The notes under the pieces: model-generated
Databases searched by the model: none
What the model was told of the DNA's origin: nothing
The model's input: only the letters and a program-made list of their open reading frames with translations
In this document: one piece after another, positions 17,779-27,984 of the stretch
Layout of the letters: the number at the start of each line of letters is the position of its first letter
Numbering within the stretch: position 1 is the first letter of the stretch
NCBI GenBank assembly: GCA_028277605.1
Contig: JANQFZ010000013.1
Span: forward strand, 110,932 to 174,931
Length of the DNA stretch: 64,000 bases
Direction of reading: 5' to 3'
Origin: Vallitaleaceae bacterium
GTDB lineage: Bacteria; Bacillota; Clostridia; Lachnospirales; Vallitaleaceae
Made by a program: the position numbers and the translations under genes

Positions 17779-18579
17779 TTAATTCTTTTTTAATAACATT
17801 CTGTCGTTACTTAATCTAGTGCCGCTTCTTTTGCTAAATTGTTCTATTAGAGCATCGACAGTCATTTTTTTTCTTTCTTCTCCCTTGATATCTAAGATAA
17901 TTCTACCTTCGTGCATCATGATAGTTCTTGTTCCATACTCTAATGCAACATTCATATTATGTGTTATCATCATGGTACTAATATTATGCTCTTTTACTAT
18001 TTTTTTAGTTAAAGATAAAACTTTTTTAGCTATTGCAGGATCTAACGCTGCCGTATGTTCGTCTAACTGTAATAGCTTTGGTTTTACAATGGTAGCCATT
18101 AATAGTGTCAATGCTTGTCTTTGACCACCAGATAATAGTCCTACTTTACTCTTTAGCCTATCTTCAAGCCCTAATTCTAGTAATGCAACTTGCTCTCTTA
18201 ACCATTTTCTATCAGTTTTGCTGATACCTCTTGTTAAACCCTTCTTCTTGCCTTTAGAATAAGCAATTGCTAGATTTTCCTCAATGGTCATGTCAAAAGC
18301 AGTTCCTCTTAATGGGTCTTGAAATACTCTTCCAATTTTTCTTGATCTTTTATACTCTGGCATATAAGTGATATCTTCGGAATCTAAAAATACACGTCCT
18401 TTGTCAATAGGACAAGTCCCTGAAATACAATTAAGCAAAGTTGATTTACCTGCTCCATTGCCACCTATGATAGTTAAAAATTCTCCTTCATTTAGTGATA
18501 GGCTGATAGTATCAAGTGCAAGTTTTTCATTAATAGTTCCTATACCAAAGGTTTTAGACACTGTTTCCATATTTAACAT
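17779..18579 (-). CDS. trpZ: ABC transporter ATPase, TrpZ-like
   Basis: This 266-residue ATP-binding subunit has all the motifs of an active ABC ATPase: Walker A IGGNGAGKSTLL near residue 39, Q-loop GRVFQDP near residue 84, signature LLSGGQRQALTLL near residue 147 and Walker B LLQLDEHTAALDP near residue 168. The H-loop is THNMNVALEYG near residue 202. The Walker B motif ends in D-E. It overlaps the permease gene by seven bases and forms a three-gene operon with the permease and binding protein, behind a Trp T-box. A close paralog lies at the right end of the window. Confidence 0.88.
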   Translation of the reverse strand: MLNMETVSKTFGIGTINEKLALDTISLSLNEGEFLTIIGGNGAGKSTLLNCISGTCPIDKGRVFLDSEDITYMPEYKRSRKIGRVFQDPLRGTAFDMTIEENLAIAYSKGKKKGLTRGISKTDRKWLREQVALLELGLEDRLKSKVGLLSGGQRQALTLLMATIVKPKLLQLDEHTAALDPAIAKKVLSLTKKIVKEHNISTMMITHNMNVALEYGTRTIMMHEGRIILDIKGEERKKMTVDALIEQFSKRSGTRLSNDRMLLKKN

Positions 18580-19484
18580 CTATATTTTCCTCCCTTAGAA
18601 TTTGCTCTTTTTTTTCTATAGAAGGACAACTTATTCTTTATGACAGGCATAGATAAAGCCAGCATAACAATAATGGCTGAAATTAGCTTTAAATCAGTAG
18701 GCGGCATGCCTAGTTCAAGAACAAATGATATAATAATCCTATACACAATAGCTCCTAATATCACTGCTATTAATCTTCTTATTAGGGAGTTTGTTCCAAA
18801 AATAACCTCCCCAATAATAACCGAGGCAAGACCAATAACGACCATACCTACCCCCATACTAATATCTGAAAAAAACTGTTCTTGTGCAATTAAAGCACCA
18901 GCTAAAGCAACTAAACCATTTGAAATTGCTAAACCAATAAAAACAGTAAAGTCTGTATTCGTTCCCAATGCTTTTACCATGTCTGGATTATCCCCTGTAG
19001 CTCTTAAAACAAATCCAAGTTTTGTTTCTAAGAAAAAGTATAGTATTAGCAAAACACATATTATTAGGATAAAAGATAAAATAAAAATTTTGTAATCCTC
19101 TAATATCGTACCTTGCAAAATTGAATAGATGGTTTTTCTATTCAGTAAATTGATATTTGGTCTATTTCCCATTACTCTTAGATTAATAGAGTAAAGCCCC
19201 AGCATCACTAAAATCCCTGATAAGAGAGGCTGAATCTTTAATTTAGTGGTGAGTAATGCAGTTATACTGCCTGCTATTGAACCAGCTAAAAAAGCAGCAA
19301 TAAGCGCTAAATAGGGATGCCCTCCAATTGTTAGAATTGCAGATACACAGGCTCCTAAAGTAAAACTACTGTCTACTGTTAAATCTGGCATATTTAAGGT
19401 TCTAAATGATATAAAAACCCCCAGTGCCATAATGGCATAGATTATCCCTAACTCTACTGCTCCTTGCATCGTTGAAAAAAACAT
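18573..19484 (-). CDS. trpY: ABC transporter permease, TrpY-like
   Basis: This 303-residue inner-membrane subunit has about eight to nine hydrophobic segments and belongs to the branched-chain-amino-acid-type permease superfamily (BPD_transp_2). It opens with GAVELGIIYAIMALGVFISF and carries a conserved LNMPDLTVDSSFTLGA near residue 30. AGGGGAA precedes the ATG. It is 18 bases after the binding protein and overlaps the ATPase gene. Tryptophan import is inferred from the Trp T-box upstream and from the known trpXYZ gene group of Firmicutes. Confidence 0.87.
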   Translation of the reverse strand: MFFSTMQGAVELGIIYAIMALGVFISFRTLNMPDLTVDSSFTLGACVSAILTIGGHPYLALIAAFLAGSIAGSITALLTTKLKIQPLLSGILVMLGLYSINLRVMGNRPNINLLNRKTIYSILQGTILEDYKIFILSFILIICVLLILYFFLETKLGFVLRATGDNPDMVKALGTNTDFTVFIGLAISNGLVALAGALIAQEQFFSDISMGVGMVVIGLASVIIGEVIFGTNSLIRRLIAVILGAIVYRIIISFVLELGMPPTDLKLISAIIVMLALSMPVIKNKLSFYRKKRANSKGGKYRC

Positions 19485-19502
19485 GGTAAGTTCCCCTTTA
19501 CC

Positions 19503-20504
19503 TTATTCAAATATTTCTACTGCTTCTTCTAAAACATCACTAGGTATTTCAACACCAATTTCACTTGCTGTTTTTTGATTCACATAGATATCCATATCAG
19601 TCATAATCTTTACTGGTATGTCTCCTGGGTTTTCTCCGTTTAATATCTGCACAGCCATATCCGCGGTTTCTTTTCCTAGAACAGAATAATTAATGCCATA
19701 GGTAGCCAAACCTCCATCTTTAACCATTGAATCTGCTCCTACATAAAAGGGAACCTTAGCTTTGTTAGCTACTTGAGACACTACGGGCAGAGCGGTTGCT
19801 ATAGTATTGTCAATAGGCGAAAATAATGCATCTACTTTTCCAACTAAAGATTGAGTGACTTGTTGAACTTCTGATGTATTGGTTACTGTAGCTTCTATAA
19901 CTTCCATACCATTTTCTTGGGCATATTGTTTTAGGTTATTAATGACAGAAATAGAGTTTGCTTCACTTGAATTATATAGAGCACCTATTTTTTTTATATC
20001 TGGAGTTATCCTAAGTGCAAGCTCCATAATTTTTTCAGCTGATACTGCATCTGATGTTCCCGTAACATTACGTCCTGGTTTCTCCATATCTGATACAAGA
20101 CCAGCACTCAAAGGGTCTGTACAAGCACTGAATAAAACTGGAATTTCATCTGTTGCTCCAACCGCCGATTGAGCTGTAGGAGTTGCAATTGCTACAATTA
20201 AGTCATACTTATTGTTTACAAACTTATTGGATATAGTCTTTATATTCGTTTGATCACCTTGGGCATTTTGGTAATCAATGGCTATATTCTCTCCATCCTT
20301 AATGCCTTTTTCTTCTAACTGATTGATAAATGATTCTCTAATCGTATTAAGAGATGGATGTTCAACCAACTGTATTATACCTATTTTTTTCTGTCCGTAG
20401 TTATTGTTAGGATTTTCATCTGTTTTGCTGGTACATCCCGAAAGTATACCTATCACTAAAAAAATAGCCGTTAGATACCCAGCAATGGTTTTGCTTTTTA
20501 ACAT
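19503..20504 (-). CDS. trpX: ABC transporter substrate-binding lipoprotein, TrpX-like
   Basis: This 333-residue lipoprotein has a signal peptide ending in the lipobox LSGC near residue 20-23, so it is anchored outside the membrane. The mature domain belongs to the ABC_sub_bind family (PF04392). It has IGIIQLVEHPSLNTIRESF at its start, DLIVAIATPTAQSAV near residue 130, PVLFSACTDPLSAGLV near residue 152 and GRNVTGTSD near residue 172. An excellent AAAGGAGG precedes the ATG. It is the first gene of an operon with the permease and ATPase. The tryptophan specificity follows from the UGG specifier in the upstream T-box, not from binding-site residues. Confidence 0.9.
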   Translation of the reverse strand: MLKSKTIAGYLTAIFLVIGILSGCTSKTDENPNNNYGQKKIGIIQLVEHPSLNTIRESFINQLEEKGIKDGENIAIDYQNAQGDQTNIKTISNKFVNNKYDLIVAIATPTAQSAVGATDEIPVLFSACTDPLSAGLVSDMEKPGRNVTGTSDAVSAEKIMELALRITPDIKKIGALYNSSEANSISVINNLKQYAQENGMEVIEATVTNTSEVQQVTQSLVGKVDALFSPIDNTIATALPVVSQVANKAKVPFYVGADSMVKDGGLATYGINYSVLGKETADMAVQILNGENPGDIPVKIMTDMDIYVNQKTASEIGVEIPSDVLEEAVEIFE

Positions 20505-20554
20505 TATTAATTCCTCCTTTAATATCTAATGAGTTAAAAACTGTAAAAAAATAA

Positions 20555-20812
20555 ATAAAAAAGACCTATCCTTATATAAAGGACAAGTCTAACCTGCGGT
20601 ACCACCTTAATTGATGTATTAGAAATACATCCACTTTTATAGAGTGCAATCACACCCCTTGCCTAGTAACGTTGGCATTACGTCAGCAGCTACTAAAAGT
20701 TTTTTTCGCCACTACCCTTAGAGACCCATTTATCCACTCCATTACCTGCTAGGATCACAGCACCCCTAACTCTCTGTAAAGCTGGTTTGTGGTTTTACTC
20801 TCTCTTCAACGG
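20555..20812 (-). promoter_or_regulatory. T-box riboswitch, tryptophan type, upstream of trpXYZ
   Basis: Read on the minus strand, the leader has the T-box AAGGTGGTACCGC (complement of 20597-20609). Its terminator is AGAC-UGUCCUU / UAAGGAU-GGUCU (20562-20591), followed by a U-run. Stem I folds by hand into AGAGA/UCUCU below and CCAC/GUGG above an internal loop. That loop has the expected AGUA on its 5' side and AAAUGGG on its 3' side, so the specifier is UGG (20728-20726), the tryptophan codon, followed by a purine. Low charged tRNA-Trp would turn the transporter on. Confidence 0.93.
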
Positions 20813-20885
20813 TTTAAATAATTTTTTTCATAATATCATAAAAATTTTAAACTGTCAATTAATACAGCATATAAAAATTAGTTTC

Positions 20886-22556
20886 CTAAGCCATGATTCT
20901 CCTCTGCCCTTTCAACTTCCTATGGCGAATAATGGATTCATCAAGTTTGTTCACAGCACGACTGCAAAAACCACTTATATTATCAACTTTATGATTCATA
21001 AAATCATAGATGTCATGTCCTAAGTCTACGACTAAATCACTACCTTCTGTGGCTTTTTCTTGAATAAATTGTGTTATATCCTTTGCGAGATCTTCTGCAC
21101 GGTCTCCTACATGCTCACATGCACAAGCAATTTCCTTGTAAATAGCTTCATTAACATATTTATTTGCTATTAACAAGTCCTTTGAAATATCCATACCCTC
21201 TGATACTTTTTCCTTAATATAATCCGTTACCTTATGTGCTACAGTTATTGCATCAGGTACACTATTATCTAGATAGTCAGCTAGGTCTTCCACAAGATTA
21301 ACAATATAGTCTGTATCCTTCATGGCTCTATGGATGATAAATTGTGCAGTTTCGGAAGATATTTCTTTTATATCTGTGGGATTATCCATTAAATCCTCAA
21401 ATAGTATTGAGATATCCGATTTGAAGTTCTCTATATACTTCGCATCTTTTGCTGCTCTTTTGTTTATGAGTACGGATAAGTCTATCGCCATATGTTCAAA
21501 GTCCTTCTTTCTATCGTCAATAAATACTTCCAAATCATTTTTCATTAGGATTAATTGATCGATAATAAAATCATCTGCTCGGTTTTTTAGTATGTCTAAG
21601 GCAGTATCTAAGTCTTCACCTTCTGATTTATAGTTGCCTTCAAATACAGATACGATCCCATCAACAGCTTTTTTTCTTTCTTCACCTTCTAAATGTTCAT
21701 TAATGTATTGTGTATAAGTACTGATTATCTTAGTTAAAATGGAAGGTTCCGTTTCTTTGTGTAGATTACCATTCTTATCTAGCATGGAGTTTGGGCAATG
21801 GTTATGTGAGATTTCAGATAGTTTATGAACATATCCAGAATCAATATATTGAGTATCCACTACAGGGAAAAGCATACAATTGACGTAGTCCCAAGCATCT
21901 GCGATACTCGTTATTTTATAAGCATTCCTAGCTATTTGTTCTTGATACTTATCAAAAAATTCTCTTGAAAAGCCTTGTCCTTCGAATGATACACACCTAT
22001 CTACATGCTCAGATAACAATGCAACATACTGAGCTTTATTACCACCTTTTGAATGTCCTGTAACCGTAATATGGTTATAGCCTATATCAACTAATTGATT
22101 AATATAATCTAGTGCTTTTATTTGCTGCTGTGTATCTGAGCTATAGACACCTAGACCATTATCATGCCATTCTAATGGACCACCTGTACCATTGAATGCA
22201 ACTGTAGCATCATTATCATCATCAATAAAGCAGGCAACTCGCATTCCACCCTCTGGAGTAGAGGAATATTCATCTATTGAATGCTTTATTCTAAGCTTCA
22301 TTAAATCAGGATCTGATTGAATAATTTGCAGAATTTGTATCCAATCTTTGTATGACATAAAAGCTACGTTATCGCCATCCACATCCATAGCTTCAACTAA
22401 GTGTTCGTCACGAGATCCTTCTTTAGTGTCTGTATGGTTATCCAAAAACCCATTGACAACATCTGCAACCGTTTTGTTTTCTTGTTCACAAGCAACTCCC
22501 TTAAGATAGATTAAATTATCCAGTAACAGCAATTGATTATTGGTTAACTCTGCCAT
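20886..22556 (-). CDS. Mbeg1-like (DUF2974) lipase/hydrolase with long helical tail
   Basis: This 556-residue protein has no signal peptide. Residues 60-290 form an alpha/beta hydrolase domain of the Mbeg1/DUF2974 kind. AFNGTGGPLEWHDNG near residue 120 is the oxyanion strand, and VTGHSKGGNKAQYVALL near residue 164 is the Ser elbow G-H-S-K-G. CVSFEGQGFS near residue 186 follows, and the catalytic His is likely within HNHCPN near residue 252. Residues 300-550 are helical and charged, with repeated segments (DIKEISSETAQFI, DAITVAHKVTDYIKEK, DLAKDITQFIQEKA) that look like tandem amphipathic helices. The target lipid or ester is unknown. The tail could bind membranes or a partner, or mark secretion by a leaderless route. 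Confidence 0.8.
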   Translation of the reverse strand: MAELTNNQLLLLDNLIYLKGVACEQENKTVADVVNGFLDNHTDTKEGSRDEHLVEAMDVDGDNVAFMSYKDWIQILQIIQSDPDLMKLRIKHSIDEYSSTPEGGMRVACFIDDDNDATVAFNGTGGPLEWHDNGLGVYSSDTQQQIKALDYINQLVDIGYNHITVTGHSKGGNKAQYVALLSEHVDRCVSFEGQGFSREFFDKYQEQIARNAYKITSIADAWDYVNCMLFPVVDTQYIDSGYVHKLSEISHNHCPNSMLDKNGNLHKETEPSILTKIISTYTQYINEHLEGEERKKAVDGIVSVFEGNYKSEGEDLDTALDILKNRADDFIIDQLILMKNDLEVFIDDRKKDFEHMAIDLSVLINKRAAKDAKYIENFKSDISILFEDLMDNPTDIKEISSETAQFIIHRAMKDTDYIVNLVEDLADYLDNSVPDAITVAHKVTDYIKEKVSEGMDISKDLLIANKYVNEAIYKEIACACEHVGDRAEDLAKDITQFIQEKATEGSDLVVDLGHDIYDFMNHKVDNISGFCSRAVNKLDESIIRHRKLKGQRRIMA

Positions 22557-22693
22557 ATTAAGTTCCTCCCCTGTATTAATTATCTCTATAAATAATCTTT
22601 TCTTAACATTATACTACAATTTGAGATAATTTCACTATTAACATGTAATAAAAACAAATTTTTATAGGAGAAAACTTAACATAAGGAAAAAAT

Positions 22694-24391
22694 CTATATT
22701 TGAATACCGTTACTTTCTTCTTTTAATCTATCAACAACATTTTTAAGGTTTGCCATAGAATTTGATATTTGATTCATAGCGGCAGCTTCTTCTTCCACAC
22801 TAGCCATTATTTCTTCTGTTGCTGCTGCTGTCTCTTGTGAAACTGCTGACATTTCATCAATGGCTTGTTTATTAACATCTTTAGCCCTGCTGATTTCTTG
22901 AATATTTTGTGTAATATATAGAACTTTTGATAAGGTTTGATCGTTCGATTCTACTATTGATGAATATAGGGTCTTCATTTCTTCAAGTGATTGATTAGCA
23001 CTATTTACATGACTCACAGCAGTAGTCATATCCACATCCGTCTCTTTAACAATTTGAGTTATTTCATCTATTATAATCTGTATTTCATTTGCTGCTTCTG
23101 ATGATTGGTCAGCAAGCTTTCCAACCTCATTAGCAACGATTGAAAAACCTTTTCCAGCTTCCCCTGCACGTGCTGCTTCAATTGAAGCATTTAAAGCTAA
23201 CATATTAGTTTGCTCAGCAATACTGTCAATAGTTCCAACAATACTTCCTATCTTTTCAGACTTTACAGCTAAATGCTGAATACTATCGGCAACCTTTTTG
23301 GATGATTCTGTGTTATTTTTAAATTTTTCTTCAAGTTCATCCATTGCGCCAACACCTTTTTTATTTTTTTCCTTCTCACTTAAACTATTATTAGATATTT
23401 CTTCAATTTTATCGGCAATGACATTGATACTATCTGATAAATGATGTGTTGAATCTAGTGTAATTGATGTTTGTTCAGCTAAGTCTCTTGTTCCATCTGA
23501 AATTTCAGTAATTGTTTTTGCTACTTCACTACTTGATAATTCGATTTCCTTAGAAGAAGTTGCAACTGAATCTGCTAAATTTTGTGCTTCTTCAACAGTA
23601 TTATGTACTGCTTCAATAATAGCACGTACACTTTTTCCTATAATGTCAAACTCTTTATAGAGCTGTCCTATTTCATCCTTTCTTTTTTGATGGCTTTCTT
23701 CAACTTTAAATCTAAAGTCACCTTTTACCATTTTTTCGCCATAACTATTGATTATATGATTGATTGGGGATGTTATACTTCTTGATAATAAATTACCAAA
23801 TACTACAATAAAAATTATACTTACTATTGCAATTACAACAATCATAGACAGTTGCATCTTAGAGTTTGAACTAAATTCAATACTTGCGGTTAAGCCTTTT
23901 TCAAAATTTTTATCTTGAATTTCAAAAAAATCGTTAACTGCACTACTATATTTTTCCTTGTGAACCATGTAGTCACCATTTAAAATACTCAAAGCTTCCT
24001 CTTGTTTATTTGCTTGAACAAGTTCAATAATTTCACTCTCATAACTAACTAATTTATTATTAGCATCTGCTACGCTATCAAATATTTTGATTTCTTCTTC
24101 GTTACCTACTTCTTCTATTTTTATTAATACTTCATCAAGCTTGACAACATTTTCTTCATAACGGTCTATCCAATAATCATTAACCGTTTGAATGTATCTT
24201 GAGACACTGTGAGTTAATGATTCGTCTAAATACTTCACCTGCCACGCATAATTTAAAATATGTGAATTTTGATTGATACCTGCCATCGAGTTAAAGTTGC
24301 TATTGACAACATACAGGATATAGGAACTAAATAATGCAATAATAACTGCAACACAAATAATGAGAACTGATAATTTAGATTTAATTGACAT
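22694..24391 (-). CDS. Methyl-accepting chemotaxis protein with four-helix-bundle sensor (chemoreceptor 3)
   Basis: This 565-residue receptor has membrane helix 1 at residues 8-30 and an all-helical outside domain to about residue 185, of the 4HB_MCP kind. Membrane helix 2 follows ([17 protein letters not shown]), then HAMP ([18 protein letters not shown]), then the signalling coiled coil with tip [20 protein letters not shown] near residue 391. Many Ser/Thr-Glu-Glu motifs near the C-terminus ([20 protein letters not shown]) are candidate methylation sites. AGGAGGAG precedes the ATG. It stands alone between the lipase and a 336-base gap. Confidence 0.93.
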   Translation of the reverse strand: MSIKSKLSVLIICVAVIIALFSSYILYVVNSNFNSMAGINQNSHILNYAWQVKYLDESLTHSVSRYIQTVNDYWIDRYEENVVKLDEVLIKIEEVGNEEEIKIFDSVADANNKLVSYESEIIELVQANKQEEALSILNGDYMVHKEKYSSAVNDFFEIQDKNFEKGLTASIEFSSNSKMQLSMIVVIAIVSIIFIVVFGNLLSRSITSPINHIINSYGEKMVKGDFRFKVEESHQKRKDEIGQLYKEFDIIGKSVRAIIEAVHNTVEEAQNLADSVATSSKEIELSSSEVAKTITEISDGTRDLAEQTSITLDSTHHLSDSINVIADKIEEISNNSLSEKEKNKKGVGAMDELEEKFKNNTESSKKVADSIQHLAVKSEKIGSIVGTIDSIAEQTNMLALNASIEAARAGEAGKGFSIVANEVGKLADQSSEAANEIQIIIDEITQIVKETDVDMTTAVSHVNSANQSLEEMKTLYSSIVESNDQTLSKVLYITQNIQEISRAKDVNKQAIDEMSAVSQETAAATEEIMASVEEEAAAMNQISNSMANLKNVVDRLKEESNGIQI

Positions 24392-24727
24392 AAAACTCCT
24401 CCTATTCTTATGTTATACTACAAGACTCTATAAGCTAGATACATAGTGTAAAGATAGAAACTTTTTAATAGATAAAATAATATATTAAGCTTATCCACAT
24501 TTTTCGCATCAAACACAAGTGCATACAGGTATTAATAATAACGTATATACCTTTGTAAATATCATGGATAAATGATTACATTAAAACAACAATTGACATA
24601 TACTTATAGCTATAAATAATTATTAAAATAAATGCATAGTGCATAATAAAGATAGTGCTACTGTATATAACCCTATTATACCACTTATATCCATAGTATC
24701 AATTATTTGTCATGAGTAAACAGAAGT
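24392..24727. other. Intergenic region, no gene seen
   Basis: The 336 AT-rich bases between chemoreceptor 3 and the serine hydrolase hold no supported gene. The only structure is a short inverted pair AGGTAT (24527-24532) and ATACCT (24547-24552). Since both flanking genes read leftwards, this contains the chemoreceptor promoter region. Confidence 0.3.
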
Positions 24728-25831
24728 TTAATTGCTTTCTCTTAAAAGCGGAACTATTCTATTCAAAATAGCATTTGAAATTTGTTCGGATTGATTGGTT
24801 GCTTCTTCAGGATAGACACTACCATTACATGATGCAGTTATCACAAGGTCTTTATCTGGAAATATATAAATATACTGTCCACCATAACCAATCGCTGCGT
24901 AATAAGATATATCCTCTGTATTATTTATATTCCATAGATATCCATAATCAAGGTGGCTATCACTATTTATTTTGAAAGTTGTTGATTCTTCTATCCATGC
25001 TTCTGATACAATTTGTTGACCTTCATAATTCCCCTTGTCTAACATCAATTGTCCTATTTTTGTCATATCTTGACAAGATAGGTGTAAATCACTTGATCCA
25101 ATAGTATTGTGGACAGCATCTTTAGCCCATTCAATGTCATTAATCCCTAAAGGTTCAAATAAATTTTCACTGGCATATTCAGATGTATCAGCCCCTACAG
25201 CTTCAGAAAGTATCATGGATAAAAGGTGTATATTACCGTTTGAATATCTAAAAGATGTTCCAGGTTTAAAATCTATCTCTCTCTCTAGTATTAATCTTAT
25301 TGGGTCATCGTCAATTTTTATGGCTCTAAATTCCATTTCTTCTATTTTCCATTTAAGTCCAGAACTCATAGTTAATAAATGCCTAATAGTTAAGGACTGA
25401 TGCTCCTCTGTTAGATTGAGTTCGTCTAGATTTAAGTATTCTCCAATAGTTTGGTCAACACTACTGATATAGCCCTGATCAATAGCTATTCCTATTAATA
25501 TTGATATAACACTTTTAGTTACCGAGTATATATTATTTTTACAGCTAGAATCTGCATCATGATAATATCTCTCTGCCAACCATGTATCCCCTTTTAAAAT
25601 AGATAGACTTAAGAGGTTATTTATATCTTTAATGTCATCTAGCACTTTGTTTAATTCTTGCATTTCGGTTTTGTTTCTATTTAATGTATTTTTAACATTA
25701 AATGGTTTTGTAGCATTAGGTGCATCTGCAGGTATATCATTATTCTTGATTACTTCTACATCTTTATCTGTACATCCATTAAAGAGTAGACAAAAACAGA
25801 TTATCAGAAAGTTAAATTTTATTTTGCTCAT
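24728..25831 (-). CDS. Beta-lactamase-fold serine hydrolase lipoprotein
   Basis: This 367-residue lipoprotein has a signal peptide ending in LFNGC near residue 16-20. The penicillin-binding/class C beta-lactamase fold is shown by the S-x-x-K motif SVTKSVISILIGIA near residue 103, the Y-x-N-type motif FRYSNGN near residue 195, and a G-rich third motif GYGGQYIYIF near residue 318 in place of K-T-G. YGYLWNI near residue 298 is typical of the esterase/peptidase branch. It probably acts on an ester or D-amino-acid peptide at the cell surface; beta-lactam resistance is not implied. A ribosome binding site GGTGG lies before the ATG. It is transcribed alone. Confidence 0.87.
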   Translation of the reverse strand: MSKIKFNFLIICFCLLFNGCTDKDVEVIKNNDIPADAPNATKPFNVKNTLNRNKTEMQELNKVLDDIKDINNLLSLSILKGDTWLAERYYHDADSSCKNNIYSVTKSVISILIGIAIDQGYISSVDQTIGEYLNLDELNLTEEHQSLTIRHLLTMSSGLKWKIEEMEFRAIKIDDDPIRLILEREIDFKPGTSFRYSNGNIHLLSMILSEAVGADTSEYASENLFEPLGINDIEWAKDAVHNTIGSSDLHLSCQDMTKIGQLMLDKGNYEGQQIVSEAWIEESTTFKINSDSHLDYGYLWNINNTEDISYYAAIGYGGQYIYIFPDKDLVITASCNGSVYPEEATNQSEQISNAILNRIVPLLRESN

Positions 25832-26025
25832 ACTTTATTCCACCTATCATTATTTCACAATTGACAACATTAACATATACCCTTTATATTAAATTATACT
25901 ACAATGTCATATATTGTCAATTGTGGCTTAAATCATATTCCATTTTATTTATAATATTCAACTATAATTGATGATTCACATGATAAGTTCTAATACATCA
26001 TTCATTATCATCTAATAACACAAAA

Positions 26026-26055
26026 AAAGCTATTTCTGAGATAAGAGATAGCTTT
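26026..26055 (-). terminator. Terminator after the YesM-type kinase
   Basis: AAAGCTAT (26026-26033) pairs with ATAGCTTT (26048-26055). On the minus strand the hairpin is followed by seven U, and it starts four bases after the kinase stop codon. Confidence 0.85.
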
Positions 26056-26058
26056 AAT

Positions 26059-27543
26059 CTACTTTATTTTTGGTATGGTAATCTTAACCACTGTACCAAT
26101 ACCCTTCTCACTTTCTATTGATAAACCGCTTTTTTCATTATAGGTCAGCATCAGCCTTGTATGAATATTAATGAGTCCAAATCCCTCTTTATCTTCCTTT
26201 CGATTCTCCAGATTATCTATCTCTTGCTGCTCCATACCCATACCATCATCTTTTATGGATATAATCATAGTATTCCTATAGTCTCGACAAGTAATGTTAA
26301 TAGTTCCTGTTCTATTAGGGGTTTGCAAAATTCCATGAACGACAGCATTTTCAACAATGGGCTGTAATGTTATTTTTGGAATGAGGTAGCCTTTCAAATG
26401 CTCTGGACAGTCAACAGAAAATTGGATTACATTTTGTAATCGGTAGTTTTGAATCTCTATGTATAGGCTGACATGCTTTAATTCATTCTTTAAAGGTATT
26501 TTACTTGCTCCTTTACTTAGGCTTATTTTATAGAATGTGGATAAAGCACGTGTTATATTTCTTATCTCCTCTCCCCTGTTATCATAACTCATCCAATTGA
26601 TCATATCCATTGTATTATAAAGAAAGTGTGGATTTATCTGGGCTTGTAAAAGCTCCAATTCAGCACTTTTTATGCTTAGCCCTGTTTTGTATTGTTCTTC
26701 TGCCAGTGTTGAAATACGTTTTACCATATAATTATAGCTTGAAGAAAGCTCGCCTATTTCATCCGTTCTATCAGCTTCTTCATTATGGGCTTCATAAATA
26801 TTCTCTGTAACATTTTTCATTTTACTTGATAACTTGTTAAGACGTCTTGTGATTTGAACTGTAAGTAGGATTGAAAAACTGATAGCGATTGGAATAATAA
26901 TAATAAGAAAAACCAGCATTAAATGACTTAAGCTTTTGACCTCTCTGAAGATATCGTCCCTAGGAATGACTGTAATAATTGTCCAATCTGTATCTTTTAT
27001 CGTGGTGGCTCTTACATAACAAGCTTCATCGTTTAGATTAAGAATGACCCATTCTTTAGCATCTTGCAAAACCTCAATATCTGCTAAAGAAACCCTATAG
27101 TTTTTTAATAAGGTTTCATCCGTTTTACTAACAATCCTATCGTCTCTGTTTCTTATATACGTTAAGCTGCCATTAACAGCATTTGCATTCGCTAAAATAC
27201 TTCTGATCGTCTGCTCAAGAAAATCAATTTTAAGATACCCTATAATATCAATGTAATTTGTAGAACGTGTGATTCTCCTTGCAGCTGATAGAACCATTGC
27301 ATCATCTCTGTTAGATTCATTATAAAATGAAGGGGGAATCATAAAGACTCTAGATCCAGAACCGGGAAGCTGACTATACCATTTAAAGGCTTGATTAGCC
27401 GAATAGATAATTCTATTTTCAAGTATTTGTGATATTTCTTTGAAGGTTAATTCTTTAAAGATTAATAAAGGAAGAATGATGAGTAGTAAGTAGCTGATTA
27501 GCAATTTATTCTTTAGTTTCATGTTTTTAAACCGTATTATCAT
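26059..27543 (-). CDS. YesM-type sensor histidine kinase
   Basis: This 494-residue membrane kinase has helix 1 at residues 13-30 and an outside Cache-like domain to about residue 200 (ending VRATTIKDTDWTIITVIPRD). Helix 2 follows (LMLVFLIIIIPIAISFSILL), then HAMP (residues 235-290). The His_kinase domain of the LytS/YesM class has ELLQAQINPHFLYNTMDMI near residue 300, where the His is the phosphoacceptor. The ATPase domain has PIVENAVVHGI near residue 400, DDGMGM near residue 438 and GFGLINIHTRL near residue 455. Such kinases usually sense carbohydrates with a YesN/AraC-type response regulator. The gene upstream on the same strand is a broken form of exactly that regulator, so this kinase may have lost its partner. 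Confidence 0.92.
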   Translation of the reverse strand: MIIRFKNMKLKNKLLISYLLLIILPLLIFKELTFKEISQILENRIIYSANQAFKWYSQLPGSGSRVFMIPPSFYNESNRDDAMVLSAARRITRSTNYIDIIGYLKIDFLEQTIRSILANANAVNGSLTYIRNRDDRIVSKTDETLLKNYRVSLADIEVLQDAKEWVILNLNDEACYVRATTIKDTDWTIITVIPRDDIFREVKSLSHLMLVFLIIIIPIAISFSILLTVQITRRLNKLSSKMKNVTENIYEAHNEEADRTDEIGELSSSYNYMVKRISTLAEEQYKTGLSIKSAELELLQAQINPHFLYNTMDMINWMSYDNRGEEIRNITRALSTFYKISLSKGASKIPLKNELKHVSLYIEIQNYRLQNVIQFSVDCPEHLKGYLIPKITLQPIVENAVVHGILQTPNRTGTINITCRDYRNTMIISIKDDGMGMEQQEIDNLENRKEDKEGFGLINIHTRLMLTYNEKSGLSIESEKGIGTVVKITIPKIK

Positions 27544-27613
27544 CCCATGCGCCCATCCTTTTTATACGCTTAAGTCAGCAAGTATTTATTAATTACAATC
27601 TATAACATAAAAG

Positions 27614-27960
27614 TTACCGAATAAGAAATTTTTTCCTATATTCCGTTGGCGTACATAATACATGCTTTTTAAAAACTTTAGAAAAATAATCACCATCACT
27701 ATATCCTACTTTCTTAGCGATGGTCTCAATCTTTATGATGGGATTCTTTAATAAATCTTTTGCTTTATCTAAACGATACAGGGTGATGTACTTATTAATC
27801 GTCGTTCTCATTTCTTTTTTAAATACAGCACATAAGTAGGTTTAGATACTCCTAAATCTAGACTCATACCCTCAATAGATAAAGTAAGATCTGCATAGCT
27901 GTTATGAATATACTTCTTTACACGAATAGCTATTGAGGCTCTCATAAACTGCTCATTCAT
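27614..27960 (-). pseudogene. YesN-type AraC response regulator remnant, frameshifted
   Basis: Two frames carry the C-terminal AraC DNA-binding domain. The upstream part reads IRVKKYIHNSYADLTLS and LDLGVSKPTYVL. The frame is then lost near 27808-27820, in an A/T run. The downstream part continues in another frame as MRTTINKYITLYRLDKAKDL, with KIETIAKKVGYSDGDYFSKVF and TPTEYRKKF. Joined, these make a complete two-HTH domain. The receiver domain is absent; in its place the frame runs into a solute-binding-protein fragment. This would be the partner of the YesM-type kinase immediately downstream. The left part of the pseudogene boundary is approximate. Confidence 0.8.
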
Positions 27961-27984
27961 CTTTACCGCTTGATGCTTTCTTGA

